NCBI GenBank assembly: GCA_030035585.1
Contig: CM057472.1
Coordinates: 90,393,601 to 90,457,600, forward strand
Direction of reading: 5' to 3'
Length of the DNA: 64,000 nucleotides
Source of the DNA: Dugong dugon
Taxonomy: Eukaryota; Chordata; Mammalia; Sirenia; Dugongidae
Shown here: positions 54,757 to 64,000 of the stretch, one piece after another
How positions within the stretch are numbered: position 1 is the first letter of the stretch
Layout: each line of letters opens with the position of its first letter
Position numbers and translations under genes: made by a program
Notes under the pieces: model-generated
The model's input: only the letters and a program-made list of their open reading frames with translations
Databases searched by the model: none
Told to the model about the DNA's origin: nothing

Positions 54757-56204
54757 ATGGAGGGCATAGGTTCAGTTTTTCTAAATTAAAAAAAAGGATC
54801 AAGTTTCAATTAACCTATTTATGTAAATTTAAAAAATTCCCTACCACACCTACCCCCCACTCCGGCATCAGGATATCTGCTCCTCTTCGTTGTTCTTAAC
54901 AACAACCAAGATTCCTTGGGCTGATGATATTGTTTGTTAGCCCGCGTGGGAGAATGCTATGAGTCATTACCTTGTCTTCTCTGTTCCTTCTTTTTTTTTT
55001 TTTTTAAAGTATCATAAAGTTTTTTTCTCATCTCTCCATTTTCATCACATTTCATTGCTCTTAGGTCAGTAAATTTCACCCCAGGCACTATTTTCAGGCC
55101 AGTTTACTCACTTCCCCTTTAACCTCCTTTATGTAACTCAGCTCTTTTTTGGTTTCCAATTTTTTCTTTTATAGTTATCTTAGGAAGATTTGTCTCTCTC
55201 TCTTTGTTCCACTTGTGAGAATAAAAAAAGCACTAATCCAGCCTAGTCACTCTAAGAGTATTGTTGGCAATATCTCTATAGCAAAGAAAATGAAAACTGG
55301 AAGCTTTGATGTGGAATTACGGAGAATAAAGAATCAATGCCTTGAACCTCCAAACCCACTGAAAATGGGAAGTAAATGCATTCGGGGTCTTTAAAAATCA
55401 ACATTTACTTGCTTATCCTTCTCTATTCTACTTTCATCAAAGAACAACATCTTGTTTTTTCTGTTTTGTTTTTCTCTTTTGGTGTTTCAACCATACTGTT
55501 TGTGACAGTTTTTTTTTTTTTCCAGTGCAATTGTTCAATATTTCAGTTTCAACTGAGGTTCAAAAAACGTTTTTGTGAACTGGGCCCTTACAGATGATTT
55601 ATAACATTTCATTATGTTTTTGGGGTCAAAGTAATTGACAGATAACTTTTGGAAAATACTTATTTCCATCATGGGGCTACTCTGTATTAATTTTCTTATG
55701 CTTGATGTAGTTTATGAAATGGTTCATTGCCATCCATTTATTTTCAAAATGGAATACCTCCATTTCTTTTGCATCAAATAAATAACCACTTTAGTGGGTT
55801 TTTCTTTACTCATACCCTAGTTTTTCATATCCTTTCATTTATTCACAGGACAGTTATTAATAGAGTACCTAGTTAGTATCAGGCATTGTACTAAGTCCTG
55901 GGACAGAGATATTTAAGGGTCAGCCCCTACCTCAAATGCTCATATTCTACTGGGGGATGCTAGATGAACAAACAGAATTACAAGACATTATGGCAGAGGT
56001 ACAGAGTCTCATGGGAACATAGAAAAGGGTACCTACTTATCCATTGGGACTTAGGGCTGGATACTCTTCTCACAAAGGTTTTACCAGTATGGCAGACAGT
56101 GGGAAGAAACTGACATCTATGATACAACCCTGAAGAATTGTTACACTGGACTGATAACTGGGCAGTGAATACTGGCCTTCGTGATGATGCATCTGGGACA
56201 GTAG
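54757..56204. other. Unique sequence
   Basis: T runs near 54989-55006 and 55509-55521. About 55845-55950 is MIR-like ('gtatcaggcattgtactaagtcctggg'). No gene. Confidence 0.5.
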
Positions 56205-56360
56205 AAAAAGCATGGCCTTTGAAATCAGAAGACCTGGAAGCAAATTCTGGCTCTGCTACTAAGTGAGGATGCCCCTGAAATTCAGTTTTCTCATCTGCAA
56301 AATGGGAATGATGATACTAGCCTCACGTAACGTGGCTTGAATAAGATAATGATGTTTATC
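56205..56360 (+). repeat. MIR remnant
   Basis: 'ttctggctctgctactaagtgagg...ttctcatctgcaaaatgggaatgatgatac' is sense MIR. Confidence 0.75.
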
Positions 56361-56512
56361 CCTTTATTTTTTTTTGTGCACCTGCCTATGGAAGTTACAG
56401 ATAACAAAAGCAGTAGAAGAATTAAACTCTTATAACCACACTTTGTAAACTCAAGCCCCCGTTTAAGTTATTTACATGCTTAGTCATTTTGATTGTTACC
56501 ACAACACCATTA

Positions 56513-56736
56513 AAAACAAAAAATAAAACAAAATCAGTTGCTGTCCAGTGAATTCCAACTCCTGGCAATCCCGTGTGTTACAGAGTAGAACTGTGGTCCA
56601 TTGGGTTTTCAAAGGCTGTGATCCTTCATAAATAGATCACCATGTCTTTCTTCTAAGACACCCCTGGGTGGATTCGAATTGCCAACCTTTTGGTTAGTAG
56701 CAGAGAGCTTAACCATGTGTGTCAACCAGGAACTTT
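56513..56736 (-). mobile_element. AfroSINE
   Basis: Antisense, long variant, from aaaatcagttgctgtccag to tcaaccaggaact. An antisense MIR remnant follows at about 56755-56875. Confidence 0.86.
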
Positions 56737-56875
56737 TGAAATCCATTAGATATGTGTTATTATTATTTTTTTATTATCCATTATTCACAAGGAAGGATTG
56801 AGGTTTATAGAACTTAAATGATTTGCCCGAGGACATAGTTAGAAAAGGACAGAGCGAGGGCTTGAACTTAGATTT

Positions 56876-59145
56876 GCTTGGCAGTGAAGCCCAGGTATTT
56901 ATCTACCCATATACTCTTTATCCCTGCCCTGTTTTCTTCTGCTTGTTTGGTATGGTAGGCATGAGGACCACAGATTTTGATTCCTAGATAGAAGATTAGG
57001 AAAGACATTAGATGATCCTTTCCAGGCGTACAAGCATCATGCCTATTTTGTTTAGCTGGATTCTCAGCATGTTGCACAGGACCCAGTACCCAGAAGTTGC
57101 TTATATTTGCAAAGGTGCAGGCTAAGGTGATATAACAAAGAGACCTCAAAGCACAGGTATTTATTTCCCTCTCATGTCATAGTCAGTTGGAGGTAGGTCC
57201 CATGAAATCTTCCAGGGACCTTACGTAACAAGGTTGCTATGCCACCATCAACTCTGAACTCCCAAGGTTGCCATACCCATTGACATCTTCAGTAAGCAGG
57301 CAGGAAAGAGCAGAAGGCCAGAGAAAATGTTCCCCTTAAAGTAAATGATGCTAAAGTTGCCCCACCACTTCCATTCACTTTCTGTTAGTGCAAATGTAGG
57401 GCACCACACCTCCCTGTAAGGTGGGCTGGAAATTTGGTTCTAGTTGGATAATTACTTGCTCAGGAAAGAGGGGAGTGAACTTGGGCCCCAATAAGACCAC
57501 GACAAAGATGTTAGTCGATCCACCAGCTTACAGACCCACGTCAGAACGCCAATGTGTCATTCCAACTAATTCTTGCCGAAGCACATCTTTAGTCAGAGCC
57601 ACATCTTGTTAGTATCTCTTCACTTTAGTGTTTTTCTTTAATCTATGGCTGTCAGCTTTTCTCCTGAATGTCAGAATGGGGTCGAAACCACATTAGAGTT
57701 CATGTGAGCTCAGTGGATTATGCTGCCCTCTTAAGGAAGATAAAGTGACGGGTTATATAGCACTTATCTGTATTACCTGTCGGGGACTCTTCATCCTGGG
57801 GCAAGGTGAGCACCAGGAGTTTTAGCTGGTTATTTGTGATCCTCTTTCAGAACTACTTTGGCATTAGGATAGAGTATCTCTGACACTGGCAATATGTGCT
57901 TTTAGTTCTCCTAAAAGAAAGTGCTGGAAGTTTTCTACCTCTGGACTTCTGGACTCTATCAGATCAATATCCTAGCTGCTTCTTCTTTTCTGCAATGTTA
58001 CATCCTCTTCGTTTCATTAGAGATTTTTCTCACAGTCACTGTAGGGGCATGTAGTGTGTCATGCCAGTTGATGGCGGATAATTCGCCCCACACAGAGCAT
58101 GACCACTCTCCTTTGTGGCCTGAAGATATAGCAGATCCTTATTAATTTCACTGAGTCAACAGTCAGAATTATAATAGACTTCGTGACTGCAGACAAGGCA
58201 AAGCTAAGGATCAGGGGAGTAGTCAACGAGGCCAAATTCTTCAAAACTTACCAAGGTGGAAGCTTTTCTCTCACTTGTAAGACTAAAAAAAATAAAGAAT
58301 AACTACTGCAACCTTATATCTCTGTAAGCTCTTTTATTCTAAGAGCTTAAAGTGGCTCTATAGACCTACATCTCATTTATTTTCACAACATCCCTGTGGA
58401 GTCAGAGGCTAGTCTTTCTTTTACTACACATGCTGCTCAGATGGGAAGGCAATGCCCTGAGAACTTAAGTGACTTCTATTCAAGGTTGCAAACTGAACCA
58501 GATTGTAAAGTAAATGCTTGAATTCAGGTGTTCTGACTCCTCAACTAGTGGCTGCTTTAAGATGATAATATTTGAAGAAGATATATAGCTGGGAGAACTC
58601 CAAATATGTTATAAAGACACACCCTATCATGATATGTCAAGGATCAGACCTGGAAATGTTCCTTAGTTCACAGATTTAAAAAACACTTTTCATGACTTGA
58701 CAATATTTAATGATATAAACTGTTCTCACCTCATTAAGCCACAGAGATCATTATTCTGTATTTAGTTTGGAATGATGCCCTGGAGTCAGAGTTCCTAAAT
58801 AGCACTAGTGATTTCACATATTTCAGAAAGAATGGGAGACGTTGACCATGGCACATAACTGATACTCATTAAATGGTTGTTACAACAAATTGAAAAGTGG
58901 GGCAAAGTCTAAATTCATAGACTGTAGGGTTGAAACAGGTTCTCCTTGGCCCATGTGGTACTTTGGTGCACACTTTCCTCCAGGTGGACACAACCCTAAG
59001 CCAGGGTGTGCAAGTTGGTGAGCAGAGCCCAGGCTAGATTTCTTCTCTGCTGGATGCTGCTTGTGCAATCCTGGGGTGGAACAACTTTCTTCAAAGTTGC
59101 CTGACCCTCTTTCCCACGTTCAGGTAGTATAACATCATGTTTCCG
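56876..59145. other. Unique sequence, about 2.3 kb
   Basis: 58375-58540 is an antisense MIR ('cacaacatccctgtgg...gccctgagaacttaagtgac'). Otherwise no repeat or gene recognised. Confidence 0.5.
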
Positions 59146-59405
59146 CCACCTATCTATCATTTTGCTGTACTGTGGTGGCTTGCATGTGGCTCTGATGCTG
59201 GAAACTATGCCACAGGTATTTCAAGTATCAGCAGGGTCACCCCATGATGAGCAGTTTTCAATGGAGCTTCCAGACTAACACAGACTAGGAAGAGGCCTGG
59301 CAATCTACTTCCAAAAATTAGCCAGGACTGGGCAACATTTCATTCTGTTACATGTGAGATTGCCAGGAGTCAGAGCTGACTTGCTGGCAACTAATGAAAA
59401 CAACA
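59146..59405 (+). mobile_element. SINE with RTE-type tail, head variant
   Basis: cacctatctatcattttgctgtactgtggtggcttgcatgtgg, then cttccagactaacacagactagg, then gggcaacatttcattctgttacatgtgagattgcc, ending caggagtcagagctgacttgctggcaac. It shares its left segment with the composite elements but has the normal short tail. No tRNA-like head is visible. Confidence 0.75.
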
Positions 59406-59831
59406 AATCATGTCCACCCCACAACAGCAATTAATCCACTTTAAAAACCTCTTGGAAAGATATGTTCACAACCTCATCAGTTACTCATAGAAATGTTTTG
59501 AAGTACTTGAGGTTAGGGTAAGGTTCATCTTCACATGAAGAAAAACATCATGAGTAACCACTACTGAGAGGAAGATGACATTTATATGTGATTCATCAGG
59601 AAGTCAGCCTTAGGCAGGACATAACTCATCACAGAAAAGGCCAGAAATACAGTGGGCCAACCTGAGTTACAGTAGGTTCATCTTATAGATTCATCCTTGG
59701 CAGTGGAGGGATCATCTGTCTCTCTTCCCTGAAGCCCAGAATTAGTGAGATTCATCTTAAAACAGGTGACAAAAGGGGGGATTAATAGAAATAAAATATA
59801 CTGAAAGTATACTCCTTAGCATATTACTTTG
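59406..59831. other. Unique sequence
   Basis: Nothing recognised. Confidence 0.5.
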
Positions 59832-61165
59832 ACCCCACCTATTCAAATTATGCCTATTTCAAAGAAAGGTGATCCAATCGAGTGTGGAAATTATAGAACA
59901 ACATCATTAATATTATATGCAAGTAAAATTTTGCTGAAGATCATTCAAAAGTGGTTGCAGCAGTACATTGACAGGAAACCACTAGAAATTCAAGCCGGAT
60001 TGAGAAGAGGAAGTGGAATCATTGCTAATGTCAGATGGATCCTGGCTGAAAGCAAAGAACACCAGAAAGATGCTTACCTGTGTTTTATTGACTATGCAAA
60101 GGCATTCAACTGTGTGGATCATAACCAATTATGGGTAACATTGTGAAGAATGGGAATTCCAGAGCACTTAATTGCGCTCATGAGGAAACTGTACATAGAC
60201 CAAGAGGCAGTCGTTCGAACAAGCGGATACTGTGTGGTTTAAAATCAGGAAAGGTGTGTGTCAGGGTTGTATCCTTTTACCATGCTTATTCAATCTGTAT
60301 GATGAGCGAATAATCTGAGAAGCCGGACTATATGAAGCAGAACGTGGCATCAGGATTAGAGGATTAGAGGAAGACTCATTAACAAGCAGATGACACAGCT
60401 TTGCTTCCTGGAAGTGAAGAGGACTCGAAGCACTTACTGATGAAGATCAAAGACCACAGCCTTCAGTATTGATTACACCTCAACGTAAAGAAAATAAAAA
60501 TCCTCACAACTGGACCAGTAAGCAACATTATGATAAATGGAGAAAAGATTGAAGTTGTCAAGGATTTCATTTTACCTGAATCTACGGTCAACACCCATGG
60601 AAGCATCAGTCAAGAAATCAAAGGATGTATTGCATTGGACAAATCTGCTACAAAAGACCTCTTTAAAGTGTTAAGAAGTAAAGGTGTCACTTTAAGTACT
60701 AAGGTGCACCTGACCTAAGCCATGGTGTTTTCAATCACCTCATATGCATATGAAAGCTGGGCAATGAATAAGGAAGACTGAAGAAGAATTGATGCCTTCG
60801 AATTATGGTGTTGGTGAAGAATACTGAATGTACTATGGACTGCCAGAAGAATGAACAAATATGTCTTGGAAGAAGTACAGCCAGAATGCTCTATGGGAGC
60901 AAGGATAGTGAAACTTCATCTCACACATGTTGGACATTTTATCAGGAGGGATCAGCCCCTGGAGAAGGACATCATGGTTGGTAAAGTAGAGGACCAGTGA
61001 AAAAGAGGAAGACCCTCAACAAGACGGATTGACACAGTGGCTGGGACAATGGGCTTAAGCATAAAAATGATCATGAAGACGGAGCAGGACTGGGTAGTGT
61101 TTTGTTCTGTTGTAAATAAGGTTACTATGTGTTGAAATTGACTCAACGGCACCTAACAACAGCAG
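59832..61165 (+). mobile_element. RTE/BovB-clade LINE, longest copy here
   Basis: About 1.33 kb. It opens with a 105-codon RT stretch (59829-60146): PISKKGDPIECGNYRTTSLI, then QAGLRRGSG and the motif A block CFIDYAKAFNCVDH with its catalytic Asp. Motif B text (GKVCVRVV-like, frameshifted) follows. A 62-codon frame (60530-60718, MINGEKIEVVKDFILPEST) precedes the degenerate C terminus. The 3' end reads ttactatgtgttgaaattgactcaacggcacctaacaac. Several frameshifts and an 8-10 bp duplication (aggattagaggattagagg, about 60350-60370). Dead copy. Confidence 0.92.
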
Positions 61166-61339
61166 CAACTCAAACTAAAGCACTGATGATGGGCAGCAAC
61201 AGCAAGGACCACATAGATTATGAGCTTGCACCAGACTTCAGAACCTTCACAGGAGGCCCATTTATAACGAGCTCTCTACTGGAAATGAAGGTCAGCAGAG
61301 GGAATTGCTGGGATTCGTACATGTAGCCTCGGCAAACTT

Positions 61340-61478
61340 CAGCCAGCTAGCCAGAGAATGAGTGACAGATCCACTGACAGATGAGTGTTGATGAATGCTG
61401 AGGTGCACTGGCCAGAAATCAAACCCAGATCTCCTACATGGAGGGCAAGAATTCTGTCATTCTACCCCCACTGCCCCC
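61340..61478 (-). mobile_element. tRNA-Gly-like SINE head, partial
   Basis: The plus strand at 61412-61475 is the complement of a tRNA-Gly-like head (B box in sense: gggtttgatttc; A-box side near 61460-61475). It is followed in sense by cacctcagcattcatc and ctcatctgtcagtgg, the same joining segment as in the SINE at 30688. The tail is not found, so the left boundary is uncertain. Confidence 0.6.
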
Positions 61479-64000
61479 AAGCCAGAGAAGAAGGCCTAAG
61501 TTTTCCATGAATTGGGACTATAGATACCTGCAGAACATTAAGAGGTCAGTTTACACTAGAGTCCCGAAGACGAGCCTCATGTGACTGGTTCCTACAAGGG
61601 TAACTAGTTTCTACCAGTCCCTATAAAAGAAACAATGTTTCTTAGACTCTTAATTTTGGTAAAAATATAAAGGTACTGACACACCAATGTTTGATGACAG
61701 GCTTAAGAAAGAGAGTTGAACCAAAATTAAGTGACTTGTTCCAATGGCATTAGCAAAATTTTTAAATTCCTAATTTCCACGTTTTTCAACTAAACCTGAC
61801 AATTTCTAAGGGTTGGCTAAATATGTTTATGAAAGACTAATAGGCACAATTCATTGAATGCTTACTATGTGGATACTTCCATGTGCATTAATTACTATAC
61901 TAAGTTCTTTTTATAGTTAGCTCAAATTAGCTTCTTAATGAGGCAGGTGCTATTATTTTAGGAATTCAGTATAGTGATAGGTTTTGGAGCCCAACTGCCT
62001 GAGTTCAAATGCCCACTGTACCACATACTAATTTATGATTTTGTTCTTTAGTTTTTCCATCTACAAAGTGGAAGTAACAATAGTACCTTCCTTGTAGGGT
62101 GTACAGAGGATTAAATGGGTTAATGTTTAGAAGGTATTATAGTTCCTGATACAGAAAAATAACTCAATATGAGTAAGCTATTCCTTACCCCTGTTTTGCA
62201 GATGAAGAAATTGAGGTTTAGCGAGATTAACTAATTAGATCAAGATCACCCTGCTCTTAAACTGTAGAGTGCCATTATTGGAACCAGATTCTTTACTTGC
62301 AGAAGCCAACGCCTTAACCATTACACTGTACTGACCTTCAGGCAAAGTTTAATCAAGCAAGAAATGTAGTTCAAAGCTTTGATGGGGCTTGCTTTTTACC
62401 ACCTTACTTTGCTAAAATCACTAGGGCTTCAAATGTCAGACAGAGAGGGGAACTTTATTATTACTCCTCCTTTTCTACACAATCCTGACTTGCTTTCTCT
62501 TGTCTCAGCACTCCTAGGAAATGCTCCAAATAAGGATTAGAACTCTTGCTACAAAATATATGGAGAGATTTAACTAATAGAAAATACTACACAACACGGG
62601 CACTGAATTTCAAGATGACCTCAGTCTGCTACGTTCATTCTTCCATTCCATTGAGAAGTGCGACCTGGATGTGTCTGGGAGATGTTGAGGAATATTTGTT
62701 TCTGTGCAACTTCCTGGTCTTCATGGCAGGCACTGCATGCTAGAAAAAACCAGAAAAATCCCTCTCAGCTTTGTCTCAGGCAAACCATTATCTCTGCCCT
62801 TTACCATTGCCCCTCTGCTGGTCATGGCCTTGATTGTCTGCTTGCTTAAGCTGTGATTGCTACATGTCCTGTCTTCTGGGAAGCTGCAGGCTACACAGCT
62901 GTTGACTATTTAATATACTTTTGACCTGAGTCCTTCACACATGCTAAATACTCTTTAGTGTGGCCAGAGGGAGGGGAATTTAATTACTTTGGCTGATGAT
63001 GGACCATCTTCGTCCCCTGTTTGCTCTTGAAGTCTTGCCAGAGACACTTCCTAACTCACTAGGATTCATGTTCCCTTCTCTGAACCCACTTAGTCCTCCA
63101 TTTCCTACTTCTCATATTATTATCTTTGTGTTTTTATCTTTTAACACTTACGATGATTATTGACTCTAGTTCAAGTTGCTAAGGGTAAGAAATATTTACA
63201 TATATAGCCTAGTAGATGCTATTGCCTATGCTGGGCACTGGAGATTGGTACAAAACACTCAAAAATATATATACAGAATGAATAAACCAATGAATGAATT
63301 AATTGATTCTACTCAGTTGACCTTGAATTCCACTGGAAAATAATGGATATTGTAAGTTATTGGAAGATAAAGGATTGAATAGATTTTTTTTTTTTAATAT
63401 ACATAGACTACTTTGAAACATGGCCCAATGTCGACATCTTCTCAGGCAAACTAGGGATACTTTCGACTTAGAAATTCATAGATGCTACAAGGTGCTAAGA
63501 CTCTGCCTTAATTGAAATTCTCGAGCCTCTTCAATTGTCAGAACTAAATGCTATTCTGAGAAGGATCTCTGATGTCCCTATGGTAACAGGGCTCCATTAA
63601 AGACATGACATCACAAAGCTGTCCTTGTTTGAAGACACCAGGGAATTTCAGGTATAGATGGAAATACTGTTAAAGGCAAATTATACATACATACTCTGTG
63701 TAATTATGTGCACATGCACAGATACGCCTTTCATATAGTCCCATTTACCATTAGGCTTTTTAATGACTCAAATCTCAAGCAAGTATATAACTTAAAGTGC
63801 TTAAAGAAGAGCTCATCTAAATTTTGGAGTTAATAGCTATCATTAATGCAGTGCTGCTCTTGGGAAAAAAAGAACAAAAAATTTTACTTATCTGCCTAGT
63901 ATTACACAATGAACAAAATGCTGATTCTTAGTGTACCCTCTGAAATGAAAAAATATATTGTCTCTATGCAAAATTAGCCAGAACCATTGGCCTGACTGAC
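61479..64000. other. Mostly unique sequence to window end
   Basis: Apart from the nested MIRs at 61848-62338 and a T run at 63386-63396, I see no repeat or gene. A 65-codon frame at 62546-62743 has no features. Confidence 0.5.
61848..62338 (-). repeat. MIR interrupted by a second MIR
   Basis: 61848-61960 ('cattgaatgcttactatgtgg...ggtgctattatttta') and 62183-62338 ('ccctgttttgcagatgaagaaattgagg...ggaaccagattc') form one antisense MIR. Between them a sense MIR (61975-62178: 'gcctgagttcaaatgcccactg...tttccatctacaaagtggaag...gaggattaaatgggttaatg') is inserted. Confidence 0.65.

Overview
This window is non-coding nuclear DNA from a mammal, almost certainly an afrotherian and most likely elephant-like. 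The main reason is roughly twenty copies of the tRNA-headed AfroSINE family, recognisable by a 'gagccctggtggcgcagtggttaag' type head and a 'gctatgagtcggaatcgactc' type tail. They sit beside several 5'-truncated RTE/BovB-clade LINEs that share the same 3' tail, and beside two long L1 elements. I found no host protein-coding exon, RNA gene or CRISPR array. The supportable open reading frames belong to retrotransposons.

Layout. 1-7294 is an L1 in minus orientation (copy A): its ORF2 is broken and runs off the left edge, its ORF1 is intact (4058-5107), and its 5' UTR is long and holds three ~270-bp tandem monomers. 7295-15739 is mostly unique sequence with SINEs, MIR, L2, an older L1 3' fragment (12278-13143) and one composite SINE/RTE element. 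15740-22938 is a complete second L1 (copy B), also minus, with a perfect 17-bp target-site duplication, a 3' UTR carrying a G-quadruplex-type polypurine tract, degenerate ORF1 and ORF2, and a 5' UTR about 1.5 kb shorter than that of copy A. 22939-35269 holds RTE fragments, a Tigger-like DNA transposon, an LTR inserted in a SINE, and a SINE with a tRNA-Gly-like head. 35270-42180 is a dense nest of insertions: an old LTR interrupted by a younger LTR that is itself interrupted by a SINE; a MaLR-like LTR element with internal region and 5-bp duplication (37790-39262); RTE fragments; and a MER5A-like hAT element. 42180-64000 is sparser, with scattered SINE, RTE, MIR, L2 and hAT remnants, a (TG)n microsatellite, a possible processed pseudogene, and long stretches without anything recognisable.

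How the parts relate. The RTE LINEs and AfroSINEs look like an autonomous/non-autonomous pair, because the SINE 3' ends match the RTE 3' end. The L1 supplies classic target-primed insertions with A-tails and duplications. Nested insertions show that the SINE and the LTR family were active over overlapping periods. The most interesting items are the variable monomeric L1 5' UTR, a small lysine-rich ORF that overlaps the ORF2 start in copy B, the composite SINE/RTE family with a shared junction, and the nearly complete loss of one LTR in the MaLR-like element. I did not see a previously unknown biological system beyond these. All family names rest on recognition by eye, not on a database search.
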